The notes below the pieces were generated by a model. That model was not told where the DNA came from. It saw only the letters and a program-made list of their open reading frames with translations, and did not search any database. This document shows positions 5,905 through 13,869 of a DNA stretch of 40,887 nucleotides, piece after piece. The stretch's first letter is position 1, and each line of letters opens with the position of its first letter. Made by a program: the position numbers and the translations under genes. This DNA is from a virus, in IMG/VR virus record IMGVR_UViG_3300022208_000010, positions 1 to 40,887 of that record; one strand, given 5' to 3'.

Positions 5905-6458
5905 AACAGGAAATTTTAATACTGGACATTGAAACAACAGGGTTCCAGAACAACGGCGGCAGTATCGTTGAAATAGGTATTGTATCTCTCAACCTCGAAA
6001 CGGGAGAGATAAAAGAAATATTCGACTCTCTTCTCAAAGAAGATATTTTCACAGAAAAACACCGGAAACATCCATACGGTTGGATATTCCAGAATTCTGA
6101 TCTGACATTTGAAGAAATAGAAAAAGCCCCACTCGCTTTTGATGTTTTTTCCAAAGTTCAGGAAATATTGAATTCCTATCCTCTGGGATGCACAGCCTAT
6201 AATAATAAATTCGACTTCGGGTTTCTGGAAAGCCGCGGCCTGAAAATAAAAAAACTTCCCTGTCCCATGATTCTATCAACACCGATCTGTAAGCTTCCCG
6301 GGAGATACGGTAGCTACAAATGGCCAAACGTGGAAGAGGCTTTCAGTCACTTTTTTCCTGAAAGCAAATATGATGAAAAACACCGCGGACTGGACGACGC
6401 CAAACATGAAGCCATGATTGTTTACAGGCTTTATCAGGATGGAATATTTAAAATTTAA
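5901..6458 (+). CDS. DnaQ-like 3'-5' exonuclease
   Basis: This 185-aa protein belongs to the DEDDh exonuclease family (DNA polymerase III epsilon, RNase T). ExoI is seen in ILDIETTGF (Asp9, Glu11), ExoII in YNNKFDFGFLE, and ExoIII in HRGLDDAKHEAM, where the His and Asp complete the two-metal site. I start at TTG 5901 because AAAGGAG lies just upstream; the frame extends to 5823 but then overlaps the previous gene. No polymerase gene is present, so it likely proofreads with, or trims DNA for, the host replisome, and it lies next to a clamp-like gene. An RNase role is possible. Confidence 0.85.
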   Translation: MKQEILILDIETTGFQNNGGSIVEIGIVSLNLETGEIKEIFDSLLKEDIFTEKHRKHPYGWIFQNSDLTFEEIEKAPLAFDVFSKVQEILNSYPLGCTAYNNKFDFGFLESRGLKIKKLPCPMILSTPICKLPGRYGSYKWPNVEEAFSHFFPESKYDEKHRGLDDAKHEAMIVYRLYQDGIFKI

Positions 6459-6503
6459 TCTGCAAAAAGGCAAAATATTTATATTGCAGAATTAGGAGAA
6501 ACT

Positions 6504-7118
6504 ATGAAAAAAGAAAAATTACTGAAACACGGAAAATTCATTGAAGTTATTGGCAGCTCTGCAGCCGATATTGGCTTTCTGGCTGCGGCTGTCTGCACAG
6601 ACGAAACCAGATATTTTATGAATTTCGTTTATTGCGACGAAAACAAACTGATCGCCACCGATGGTCGGCGTATGCACATTGTTGAATTGTCAGAAAGCCA
6701 GATTGAAATATTCGGGTTTGAAATCGGTCATTTTTATCGCGTTCTAAAAATTACAAAATCTCGGGTCTGGCTGGCGGATCTTCCCAAAGAAAAAAACGGA
6801 ATCGGAGAATTCCCAAACTGGAAGAGAATTCTTGATCAGGCGGCCGAAAAAAAGAAAATCGCCAAATTTGAAAACAGCAATTCAATGCTCGGGTTTTCTC
6901 AAAACATAAAGCCTGTTCTCGATAATCTCCCGGAAAAAGCGCCAACGGACTATAATCCGAATCCGACAAAATATTCCTTGAATATTGCTTATTTAAAGCC
7001 GCTTCCAGTCGGTCGGCCGTTCAATGTTTATGTCAATGAAAACAACATGGCTATTTTCGAATCTGAACCGCTTACAGCGCTTTTGATGTTGACAGAATGT
7101 CCGAATTATTTTTCATAA
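6504..7118 (+). CDS. Sliding-clamp-like (DnaN-fold) phage protein
   Basis: This 204-aa protein has the signature I associate with phage beta-clamp-like domains: MNFVYCDENKLIATDGRRMH (about 39-58), HFYRVLKITKS, and EFPNWKRIL. In DnaN each domain has a strand with an ATDGHRL motif like the one here. It is about half the length of bacterial DnaN (around 366 aa). AGGAG lies seven bases before the ATG. It follows the DnaQ-like exonuclease gene, and together they suggest host replisome parts being replaced or modified. No catalytic residues are expected in a clamp. Confidence 0.55.
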   Translation: MKKEKLLKHGKFIEVIGSSAADIGFLAAAVCTDETRYFMNFVYCDENKLIATDGRRMHIVELSESQIEIFGFEIGHFYRVLKITKSRVWLADLPKEKNGIGEFPNWKRILDQAAEKKKIAKFENSNSMLGFSQNIKPVLDNLPEKAPTDYNPNPTKYSLNIAYLKPLPVGRPFNVYVNENNMAIFESEPLTALLMLTECPNYFS

Positions 7119-7157
7119 TCTCCTGACTATAACACTAATTATAGGAAGGAGGCGAAT

Positions 7158-8021
7158 TTGTACATAAATACAGACAGGAAAATAAAATACAGCGAATCTG
7201 CGGAAATGGTCGAACAGATCAATAACATAGAAGATTCGTATAAAAGAATTTGTCTGACATGGACGTCATGGCTGGAAAAAAATAACCTCGGAATTTCCCT
7301 GTTTTCTTTCAATCGCTATTATCAGTTTCTTATGGCTGAACACAAGGCGCCCAGCACTATCAACATGAATCTGGTTATGATGCGGAGTAGAATACTTTTC
7401 CTCTTTGACCAGGTGAATAACGAAATAGATAAGCGGGCCACCCTGGAATACAAAATGAAGCTACTGAAACCGCCATCCATGCCGGTCAAGGCTGTTCATC
7501 AGGAAAAGATTTTTTCAAAAAAAGAGATTACGGACCTGATCTGTCTGTCCGGTAAGCGGGCGTCGTTGATCATAGAATTTCTGTACACGACAGCCTGCCG
7601 GCGCGGTGAGCTCTGCGGCATCTTGTTAAAAGATTGTTCGGAAAAGCGGCACCATATCGAAATTACCTTGTATGGTAAGCGGAACAAGCTCCGGACCGTC
7701 ATGATTTCAAAAGAAAATTATCGGAAGATATTAAATGTCTTTTCCGGTAAGAAATTCCTTTTCGAAACAGGAACCGGCGAACAATACACGGGAAAGGCGA
7801 TCTGGTCGATAGTCTCAGAGGCCTCACAGGCGCATATAAAACGCCACATGTCGCCCCACATGCTCCGTCATACCAGATTAACCCACTTGTACCAGGAAAC
7901 GGGCGATATGAAGGCCGTCAGCCTTTTCGCCGGTCACTCCTCGATTAAAACAAGCCTTGATTATTATGTACACCATGGCTTTGATAAAAAAACGCTGCTC
8001 GGCAGCTTGGGGGATCAGTGA
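7158..8021 (+). CDS. Tyrosine recombinase / integrase
   Basis: This 287-aa protein has an N-terminal SAM-like core-binding domain (about 20-105) and a C-terminal catalytic domain. Catalytic residues can be read: Arg148 (TACRRGEL), the H-x-x-R pair His234/Arg237 (SPHMLRHTR), His260 (FAGHSSIKTS) and Tyr269 (LDYYVHHG). The size and the close match to XerC/D-type spacing fit a small phage integrase or a resolvase of genome dimers. It starts at TTG 7158 with GGAAGGAGG five bases upstream. It overlaps the nuclease gene by GTGA. I see no excisionase or clear attP next to it. Confidence 0.9.
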   Translation: MYINTDRKIKYSESAEMVEQINNIEDSYKRICLTWTSWLEKNNLGISLFSFNRYYQFLMAEHKAPSTINMNLVMMRSRILFLFDQVNNEIDKRATLEYKMKLLKPPSMPVKAVHQEKIFSKKEITDLICLSGKRASLIIEFLYTTACRRGELCGILLKDCSEKRHHIEITLYGKRNKLRTVMISKENYRKILNVFSGKKFLFETGTGEQYTGKAIWSIVSEASQAHIKRHMSPHMLRHTRLTHLYQETGDMKAVSLFAGHSSIKTSLDYYVHHGFDKKTLLGSLGDQ

Positions 8022-8482
8022 AAAAGAAAGATAAAAAAACGCATAATGAATTATGCAAGCAGGGAAAGCGATGGCTTGAAAAAACGATCGGTGCAAGGTT
8101 AGCCATATCTGAAATGGTCTGTTTAAATAAATTCGGAGAAATTCCAGACGTTATTGGTTGGAAATCAGGTTATTCAATTTTGATAGAATGCAAAACGTCA
8201 AAATCAGACTTTAGGGCGGATTTTAAAAAGACGTTCCGCCAAATACCTGAACAAGGAATGGGGACTTTTAGAATTTATCTTTGTCCTGACAATATTATAA
8301 AACCAGAAGATTTACCAGTTGGGTGGGGACTTCTTTATTATCATCCAGAAAGAAAAAATTTAAAACGGATTGTTTGTTTTTCTGGAAATATCTTAATGCC
8401 GGCAGGAAACATGGATTATTTTAAAGCCAATTTTGAAAGCGAAAAAAATTTATTGTTGTCTTTTATTTCTAGGAAAAAATAA
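8018..8482 (+). CDS. PD-(D/E)XK nuclease-like protein
   Basis: This 154-aa protein has the PD-(D/E)XK core: Asp44 (EIPDVIGWKSG), Glu57 and Lys59 (ILIECKTSKSDF). The TSKSDFRAD-K extension is typical of the MmcB-like group of phage and bacterial proteins. It probably binds or cuts DNA in repair or recombination. It starts with GTG overlapping the integrase stop (GTGA) and is followed at once by an ATG gene. Codon use is more AT-rich than in the integrase. Its substrate cannot be deduced. Confidence 0.75.
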   Translation: MKKKDKKTHNELCKQGKRWLEKTIGARLAISEMVCLNKFGEIPDVIGWKSGYSILIECKTSKSDFRADFKKTFRQIPEQGMGTFRIYLCPDNIIKPEDLPVGWGLLYYHPERKNLKRIVCFSGNILMPAGNMDYFKANFESEKNLLLSFISRKK

Positions 8483-8880
8483 TGAATAAAAATTCCACCG
8501 ATTACAGTTTCCTCAATAAATGCTCAAAAGAAGAATTGATATTTTTCATAAAACAAGCCGGATGGTTCCGACAGACCTTTTACTATACCGACGTTTTAAG
8601 CCGACGCTGGAAAATAAAATCCGATCAATTGGCGGCAAAACAGAAAAGGCATCACGAAAATTTCAAATCTCTCGATCTGGAATATCGGGGTCGGCTGGCT
8701 GGAAAATTCAATAACGAATCGGATATTAAAAAAAAGCTTTCCATTCTGGAAGAAATGGAGGGTTACGAAAAGAAATTTAACCAATGGGTTGAAGCCGGGA
8801 AAAGGCTTCGACGGGAAGAAAAGAAAGTTGACAAACTTTATGCGGAGTTAAACAGAGAATATGATAAAAGACAAAATTGA
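8482..8880 (+). CDS. Charged coiled-coil phage protein
   Basis: This 132-aa protein is rich in Lys and Glu, with a long predicted helix after residue 55 (KKKLSILEEMEGYEKKFNQW, EEKKVDKLYAELNREYDKRQ). No family recognised. It begins at the last base of the nuclease stop region and overlaps the next gene by 20 bases, so it is part of the coupled early operon. Confidence 0.6.
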   Translation: MNKNSTDYSFLNKCSKEELIFFIKQAGWFRQTFYYTDVLSRRWKIKSDQLAAKQKRHHENFKSLDLEYRGRLAGKFNNESDIKKKLSILEEMEGYEKKFNQWVEAGKRLRREEKKVDKLYAELNREYDKRQN

Positions 8881-9205
8881 AAAAATCGGCATAACCGATG
8901 AACAGGCCGCGAAAATCTGGGAAGTCTGGGCCGGAGAATGGCACCATCATGACGGCGAATTTGATCAAGTTTGGTTGGGATATTATGAACTGACCTATAA
9001 AACAGAAGTCGAAATATCAAAACTCAAAAAGTTTATCAAGATTTTCCGAGATTCTGGGATGGCTTATCATTCACCCACAGTAAACTGCGAAGGCGAACCG
9101 AACGGATCGGGAACGTTTTTACATGAAAGATACCAGGATCTTTCCTGGGGACAAATAAAGGAGCTGTTGAACAATGCTGAAATCAAAAACGATAAAACGC
9201 GGTAA
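8861..9205 (+). CDS. Hypothetical early phage protein
   Basis: This 114-aa acidic protein begins with a helix (IEKIGITDEQAAKIWEVWAG) and contains HHHDGEFDQVW, a His-rich turn that might bind metal. No known family. It overlaps genes on both sides (20 and 32 bases), as is usual in this tightly packed early operon. Confidence 0.55.
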   Translation: MIKDKIEKIGITDEQAAKIWEVWAGEWHHHDGEFDQVWLGYYELTYKTEVEISKLKKFIKIFRDSGMAYHSPTVNCEGEPNGSGTFLHERYQDLSWGQIKELLNNAEIKNDKTR

Positions 9206-9428
9206 AAATTATCAATACATATGGCCTTTCACAGTGGACAAAATCAAACTAAAAAAAGTTGATGTTCAAATCTTCCTTATCGCTAATGGGAAGAAATATC
9301 GATTCAATGGCGCCTGCCGGTCCGGTCTGCCCCTGGAAAATATCTGGAAACAAAATCCTTCCATCCCGGGAACCAGAATCAATGTCGGTCCCCTATTTGA
9401 TTTATGCAAATCCTGGGGGTGGATATAA
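9174..9428 (+). CDS. Small basic phage protein
   Basis: This 84-aa basic protein starts at an ATG with AAGGAG ten bases upstream. It shows strand-rich sequence (KKVDVQIFLIANGKKYRFNG) and ends in a Cys/Trp-containing helix (FDLCKSWGWI). I recognise no family. Its stop overlaps the ATG of the MazG-like gene (TAATG). Confidence 0.5.
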   Translation: MLKSKTIKRGKNYQYIWPFTVDKIKLKKVDVQIFLIANGKKYRFNGACRSGLPLENIWKQNPSIPGTRINVGPLFDLCKSWGWI

Positions 9429-9961
9429 TGGCCGAAATCGTCAACCCCTGGACACTGGAACAAATCAAAGCCGATCCCTCTTTAAAAAGATTCATGAATA
9501 AAGTCCGGATCTGGTCCAACGAATGGAATCTTTGGTGGGGGAAAAATTCCAACGGATACACCGATAACAAACTACACGCTCAAATTTACACCATAGAAGA
9601 CGCCTTGAAAAAAAGCGGACATTGCGGACCGGAAAAAGGAATCGTTTATTATCCTGTTCACGCCATAGACGATCCGGAAGGCTTCGAAAAGCTCGGAAAG
9701 GTATACGCCGAAGTCAAAGCCGAAAGAATCCGTCAAGACGAATTATGGGGCGTTCAGGACCATCACCCGGTTGAATGGCTGTCCATACTTGGGGAAGAAT
9801 TCGGAGAAGTTAGCAAAGCCGTATGTGAAGCCCATTTCAAAGGTTATGAATCGACCGGTAACTGGGACAATTACAGAACAGAATTGATTCAAGTCGCTGC
9901 TGTCGCTGTTTCCATGGTAGAATGCCTTGACAGAAACAGAGACAAGGGAGAGTCAAAATAA
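9428..9961 (+). CDS. MazG-like NTP pyrophosphohydrolase domain protein
   Basis: This 177-aa protein carries a MazG-like all-alpha NTP-PPase half at the C-terminus (about 93-170): ERIRQDELWG, the metal-binding EExxE (Glu123, Glu124, Glu127 in ILGEEFGEVSK), and a later YRTELIQVAAVAV helix. Such enzymes cut NTPs to NMP and pyrophosphate and can adjust nucleotide pools. The N-terminal 80 residues (WTLEQIKADPSLK, WNLWWGKN) look like an added helical domain I do not know. I start at the ATG at 9428, which overlaps the previous stop and has GGGGGTGGA upstream. Confidence 0.7.
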   Translation: MAEIVNPWTLEQIKADPSLKRFMNKVRIWSNEWNLWWGKNSNGYTDNKLHAQIYTIEDALKKSGHCGPEKGIVYYPVHAIDDPEGFEKLGKVYAEVKAERIRQDELWGVQDHHPVEWLSILGEEFGEVSKAVCEAHFKGYESTGNWDNYRTELIQVAAVAVSMVECLDRNRDKGESK

Positions 9962-10128
9962 TGCCGAAATGTATCAGCTATATCGAGAAAACAGGGAAAT
10001 GCAACAGTTCAAAAGGATCATGCCCGAACAAAAGCCGAAACCTGGTCTGTAAATCCAAAGGGGAAATTCAATCCGGCCACCTGGAAAATAAAGAATTCAT
10101 TATTCACTCATCTATGGGTGATTTTTAA
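9961..10128 (+). CDS. Small Cys-rich protein, possible zinc knuckle
   Basis: This 55-aa protein (MPKCISYIEKTGKCNSSKGS and onward) has four cysteines at 4, 14, 21 and 30, a spacing that could bind one zinc ion. The ATG overlaps the stop of the MazG-like gene (TAATG), which supports translation. No family is recognised. Confidence 0.5.
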   Translation: MPKCISYIEKTGKCNSSKGSCPNKSRNLVCKSKGEIQSGHLENKEFIIHSSMGDF

Positions 10129-10140
10129 AAGGAGGCATCA

Positions 10141-10557
10141 TTGAAAAGAAAAGTTTATATTTCCGGTCCCATGACCGGAATAGAACAGTTGAACAGGCCG
10201 GCGTTTGAAGAGGCGGAGATTATTATTGAAAGCGAAGGAGATATTCCTATCAATCCTTTTAAGCTGACAGACAATATCCGGTTTCCATTCGGAGCGGACG
10301 ACAGACAGATCTATTTTGAGTTTATGAAAATTGATATCAGAGGCCTCATGGACTGCGACGCCATTTATTTGCTTCCAGGCTGGAACCATTCCAAAGGCGC
10401 CTGCATGGAGCTTGTAACGGCCCATTTTTTCGGACTGAAAATCATTCGTTCTGGAAGCGATTCCGCCGAAAGATTGGACAGTTTTATGATGGCGGCTCAG
10501 GAATTGATAAAACATTCTAACAGAATTGAAGCGGAAGGAGAAAAAGTTCCCGTATAA
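10141..10557 (+). CDS. DUF4406 protein (nucleoside deoxyribosyltransferase-like)
   Basis: This 138-aa protein matches the DUF4406 pattern: KVYISGPMTG at the start, NRPAFEEAE, NPF, then MKIDIRGLMDCDAIYLLPGW and SKGACMELVTAHFFG. The fold is that of nucleoside 2-deoxyribosyltransferases, and these phage proteins are thought to act on nucleosides, though few have been tested. It starts at TTG 10141 with AAAGGAGG just upstream. Together with the MazG-like gene it suggests nucleotide-pool control in the early operon. Confidence 0.8.
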   Translation: MKRKVYISGPMTGIEQLNRPAFEEAEIIIESEGDIPINPFKLTDNIRFPFGADDRQIYFEFMKIDIRGLMDCDAIYLLPGWNHSKGACMELVTAHFFGLKIIRSGSDSAERLDSFMMAAQELIKHSNRIEAEGEKVPV

Positions 10558-10566
10558 GAGGTGAAA

Positions 10567-10598
10567 CCAAAAAAAAGCCCCGGACAGGCAACCGGGGC
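10567..10598 (-). terminator. Minus-strand terminator upstream of a lipoprotein gene
   Basis: Read on the minus strand, GCCCCGG - TTGCCTGT - CCGGGGC is followed by nine T. No minus-strand gene lies here, so it probably stops late leftward transcripts that read past 12043. On the plus strand the same hairpin precedes the AAAGGAG of the 10619 gene. Confidence 0.7.
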
Positions 10599-10618
10599 GG
10601 AAAGGAGAAACTTTTACC

Positions 10619-11338
10619 ATGCGGTATAGTAAAAGTATCACTGTAGCCTTATTATACGCTATAATGAACGTATTAACAAGCTGTGCGGTGCCAGTCAGCC
10701 CCGCAACAAACGAAATCACAGCGGCGCCGGAAGATCCGGTACCGGAAGAGGTAAAACAAATGACAATTCAACCATTTAAAGAGTATCAGGCCTACGCCGT
10801 AGCAGAATCGGGATCCATCTTTGGCCTGATCGGAAAAACCAGAGAACAGATCATTGTAAAAGATGATCAGGACCAGATTTTAAAACCGGAAAAATTTTCC
10901 AAATCCGGCGACACCGTTTATTTTTCTGTCAAAACGATGGAACAGGGCGCAGCCATCCCGGACACCGATCCGGTTCAGTATGAAGCTGTCGAAAAGACAT
11001 ATTACTTTTCCCAAACGGGCGGCGCAGTTACCGAACTGGAAGTGGCTGACTTTCCGGCCGTTCCCGAATCTTCCCGCGTTGAAATGGGAATTTCTCCATT
11101 TTCCATCGTCAGCGGAAAATATGGCGATACTGATATTTCGACCGTTTCCCAGGAAATAAACGAAACATCAAAACCGAAAAAAGCTTTTTTGATTGTTGAT
11201 GGCTATTTTTCAACCACAGAAGGGCTCTGGTTTTCCGTTTCGGAAGGAATCAAAGGCGCTGAAAAAGGCCTGTATTTCTGGGCTATTGAATCAGGCGGTC
11301 CTGTTAACATTTCTGAATATGGAAGAATCTGGAATTAA
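10619..11338 (+). CDS. Lipoprotein, unknown function
   Basis: This 239-aa protein has a lipoprotein signal (SITVALLYAIMNVLTSC; lipobox LTSC, Cys at about 22). The mature part begins with a Pro/Glu-rich linker (APEDPVPEEVKQM) and continues as strand-rich sequence with repeated Y/F-containing turns (VYFSVKTMEQG, TYYFSQTGG, GLWFSVSEG, GLYFWAIESGG). Such a beta-rich shape suits a surface protein. A hairpin lies before its AAAGGAG, and a UUCG-loop terminator follows the stop. It may be a conversion (moron-type) gene that alters the host surface; I recognise no family. Confidence 0.6.
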   Translation: MRYSKSITVALLYAIMNVLTSCAVPVSPATNEITAAPEDPVPEEVKQMTIQPFKEYQAYAVAESGSIFGLIGKTREQIIVKDDQDQILKPEKFSKSGDTVYFSVKTMEQGAAIPDTDPVQYEAVEKTYYFSQTGGAVTELEVADFPAVPESSRVEMGISPFSIVSGKYGDTDISTVSQEINETSKPKKAFLIVDGYFSTTEGLWFSVSEGIKGAEKGLYFWAIESGGPVNISEYGRIWN

Positions 11339-11340
11339 AA

Positions 11341-11362
11341 AGGAGGCTTCGGCCTCTTTTTT
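11341..11362 (+). terminator. Intrinsic terminator after the lipoprotein gene
   Basis: GAGGC-TTCG-GCCTC hairpin extended by A/T pairs and followed by TTTTTT. It ends the early operon and insulates the moron promoter that starts two bases later. Confidence 0.85.
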
Positions 11363-11363
11363 G

Positions 11364-11393
11364 TTGACGAACAATAATACATGTATTATTGTT
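11364..11393 (+). promoter_or_regulatory. Moron promoter overlapped by a 24-bp perfect palindrome
   Basis: TTGACG (11364-11369), 17 bases, TATTGT (11387-11392). Positions 11370-11393 form a perfect 24-bp palindrome centred on ACATGT, with core AATACATGTATT (11376-11387). The same core lies in the promoter at 32857, and a near match lies at 35474. Confidence 0.7.
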
Positions 11394-11409
11394 AATTTTG
11401 GAGGCTCTT

Positions 11410-12021
11410 ATGAAATATTTATCTATGTTTATTTTCACCTTTTTAGTTTCGTGTTCATTCAATCATCCCGATACTGTTAATTTATATTTTTGTGGAGGAC
11501 AATCCAATGCTAATGATATATGGTATGAAACAATAAAGGAAAATATTCTTAAAGTAGATCCAACAGCGATGGTAATATGGAATAATCATCCAGGCAAATC
11601 AATTTCATATTGGTGGGATGAATATATCGGCGTAAACTATGAAGAAGATTATGATGTTATTAAATCATCAATAGCCGGATTAAATTACGATTTTAAAGGT
11701 GTTTTCTGGTATCAAGGAGAGTCTGACTGGCCTTATCCTAATGAATATAAAAAACGTTTTTACGGTTTGTTTAATGAATTAGAAAAAGATCTAAACGATG
11801 GCGATTATTATATTTTTATGAACATCGTATATAACGATTCAACCGCCTTTAATGAAATAAGAAATGTTCAGATAGACATAATAAATAATGCTTCTGGCAT
11901 CTTTGGATACGATACAAAAGACTATCCTAGACTATCACCGACAACATCACACATGCCTGACTGGTGTTATGTCGAAATAGGGGAAAATACGGCTAATATT
12001 GCTATAGAAATTTTATATTAA
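11410..12021 (+). CDS. SGNH hydrolase lipoprotein, sialate O-acetylesterase-like (moron)
   Basis: This 203-aa protein has a lipobox (FLVSC, Cys15) and the block pattern of the SASA/CE6 esterase group of SGNH hydrolases: GGQSN with nucleophile Ser32, the block WYQGESDW (about 100-107), and a C-terminal His181 (PTTSHMPDW) as catalytic base. Such enzymes remove O-acetyl groups from sugars such as sialic acid, xylan or envelope glycans. GGAG lies before the ATG. Base use is clearly more AT-rich than in its neighbours, and it has its own promoter, operator and terminators, which marks a moron. Outer-membrane anchoring suggests it edits the host surface, perhaps changing receptors. Confidence 0.7.
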   Translation: MKYLSMFIFTFLVSCSFNHPDTVNLYFCGGQSNANDIWYETIKENILKVDPTAMVIWNNHPGKSISYWWDEYIGVNYEEDYDVIKSSIAGLNYDFKGVFWYQGESDWPYPNEYKKRFYGLFNELEKDLNDGDYYIFMNIVYNDSTAFNEIRNVQIDIINNASGIFGYDTKDYPRLSPTTSHMPDWCYVEIGENTANIAIEILY

Positions 12022-12045
12022 AGGGGGCACTAGGCCCCTTTTTTA
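12021..12045 (+). terminator. Terminator between convergent moron and tail fibre genes
   Basis: AAGGGGGC-ACTA-GGCCCCTT followed by a T-run overlapping the stop codon of the convergent tail fibre gene. It works well on the plus strand; on the minus strand the T-run is weak. Confidence 0.8.
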
Positions 12046-13086
12046 TGCCGCTTTCATAATAATTAAATACCTGATTCCAGTGACAATGTTCGCCATTCTC
12101 GTCTCGTCGGGGTCAGTTTTAGCTGTGTTCGGAGATACCGAATCGGCAGAATTAAAACTGAGCCTGTCGGAAGGGTAGCTCGATGGTCCATTTTGCATTG
12201 AAGCAATAGAGCTCCCGACTGACCCAGTATATGTGAACACGCCTAAATCTGTTAGATAAGTGGTTGTATCACCCTCTCTTCGTCTAAAATCATACCGACC
12301 GGTAATTTGCTGCATAGCATCCTCCTGAACCTCAGCCATAGTATCAGCTTTCCCTCCAGAACTCTGCGCCCTGGTCGTTCTCCCGCCCATATCAATCAAC
12401 GTCCTGGTCCCGAGCACATCCGGAGCAATCAAATCCAAATTAAAATACTCCGAACCGCCGCCAACGTCAAAAATGGTTTCAAGCGTCGTGTCCCCAGTCA
12501 CAACCGTCCCGTCCAGCGCCACCCGGTAAAACTCATAAAAATCATCACCGTTCCCGCCCAGCCGGAATTTCCCGAAAAGACAATTCTGTAAATACTTCGC
12601 TCCGGCTCGATCGTTGAGCGGAGACAATCCCCCGCTGACCGGTTCTCCGTTAAAAAATAAATCCATCAGCGTGTCGACATTCGGAATTTTAAACCACAAA
12701 TCAGGATTCAAAAGCGGATCATTCCCCAGGTTTCCGACGTTACTGATATTAATAAACTGAAACCCTTTCCACATAACCAGATCGGTTATCGTTCCTGGTG
12801 CCGAATAAGTTGTTCCTACCAACCATTCCGAAATTCCGGACACCTTCTTTCCGGCCATTTCTTCAATGGCGTCCCGCATGTCTGAACTGGTTGTTTTTTC
12901 ATCGCTGTCAGAAATTCCGCCCTCTTTCCAGCTTTCCGCCACGGCAATCACAGCATAAGCCGGATCATTGTAAATCTCCTGGTCAACACCGGATCCAGAT
13001 CCGCCCCCCGGGTCATTGATCGCCTGCCCCTGACTGCGGCCTGCAGGCGCTATTGTATTTGTTAAAAAACTATCCGGTCTTTTCAT
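12043..13086 (-). CDS. Tail fibre / tail-tip protein
   Basis: This 347-aa protein is the last of the tail module. The start is low-complexity (PAGRSQGQAINDPGGGSGSG), the middle reads like a fibre shaft with a carbohydrate-binding-like block (ISEWLVGTTYSAPGTITDLV), and the end has a collar-like tip with the conserved finish DETRMANIVTGIRYLIIMK, as in many phage tail fibres. It binds the host surface during adsorption. No separate chaperone gene and no reverse transcriptase with repeats are found near it, so receptor switching by a retroelement is not indicated. Confidence 0.75.
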   Translation of the reverse strand: MKRPDSFLTNTIAPAGRSQGQAINDPGGGSGSGVDQEIYNDPAYAVIAVAESWKEGGISDSDEKTTSSDMRDAIEEMAGKKVSGISEWLVGTTYSAPGTITDLVMWKGFQFINISNVGNLGNDPLLNPDLWFKIPNVDTLMDLFFNGEPVSGGLSPLNDRAGAKYLQNCLFGKFRLGGNGDDFYEFYRVALDGTVVTGDTTLETIFDVGGGSEYFNLDLIAPDVLGTRTLIDMGGRTTRAQSSGGKADTMAEVQEDAMQQITGRYDFRRREGDTTTYLTDLGVFTYTGSVGSSIASMQNGPSSYPSDRLSFNSADSVSPNTAKTDPDETRMANIVTGIRYLIIMKAA

Positions 13087-13100
13087 ACCCTTTTATCTCC

Positions 13101-13868
13101 TTATACGGCCTCAGCCTGGACAATCGCCCAATTTCTCACATGTTTTAATTTTCTCACAATCTTTTTTAAATAATTTAATTCCTCTTCGGAAAGCTGCAAA
13201 AGCTCAGAAGGACCAGCCAGCCGGTCTTCAAAGGGAGATAGAAAAAAAACATATCCCCAGGTGTTCGGATCACTGGAAAGCTGAAAAGGCTTCGGCCTCG
13301 GGTTCGCCGTGTTCGGCTGCAATTCCCCGAACTGCTGCGCCCCAAACTGTAAGGAGCCAAAATTGATATATTGCGGACCGATATTTCCGTTAGGCGAAGA
13401 GGCCACAATAATACCGTCAACAGTTCGCGGGTCAATATAGTTAATCGATCCGCCAAAAGTAATCTGATCAAACTGAAAATTTCCAAACTGCGGAACCAGC
13501 GAAACCGTTCTCGTGTTAATGTGAACATAAAGTGGAAACCCTGCTTTTTGGATCTGTTCCTGCAGCCAATCAGGCCCGCCGTTTCCATCTCTGGCCGCCG
13601 CCTCTATAATCCTGTCAATTCGTTCCGGATCGGAATAACTGATTATACTGTCAACGCCATATTTCTTTTCATAGTCATCCAGTGTCGAAACATCCATATT
13701 GGAATTCGGAACAACAGAATTTTTAACCGTGTCCCTGAAATCGTTCACGCGATCAAATTCCATCGATAAAGCGTCATACAAAGCCTGACCGAAAATGGGA
13801 ATCCCCATAATCAATCCCTGTAAATTGAGGCGTCTTATCGTTCTGGCAACCGCTTGTCTAATATTCAC
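13101..13868 (-). CDS. Baseplate/tail protein, gpI- or Mu gp48-like (DUF2313 type)
   Basis: This 255-aa protein lies between baseplate protein J and the tail fibre, the place of P2 gpI and Mu gp48. The start is basic and helical (RQAVARTIRRLNLQGLIMGI), a mid block reads YEKKYGVDS and DPERIDRIIEAAARDGNGGP, and the end is ELNYLKKIVRKLKHVRNWA. Proteins at this place join the baseplate wedge to fibres. The call rests on order and general pattern. Confidence 0.7.
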   Translation of the reverse strand: MNIRQAVARTIRRLNLQGLIMGIPIFGQALYDALSMEFDRVNDFRDTVKNSVVPNSNMDVSTLDDYEKKYGVDSIISYSDPERIDRIIEAAARDGNGGPDWLQEQIQKAGFPLYVHINTRTVSLVPQFGNFQFDQITFGGSINYIDPRTVDGIIVASSPNGNIGPQYINFGSLQFGAQQFGELQPNTANPRPKPFQLSSDPNTWGYVFFLSPFEDRLAGPSELLQLSEEELNYLKKIVRKLKHVRNWAIVQAEAV

Positions 13869-13869
13869 A

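Noticed and set aside
12043-13086. Diversity-generating retroelement at the tail fibre
   Set aside because: No reverse transcriptase gene and no template/variable repeat pair were seen.
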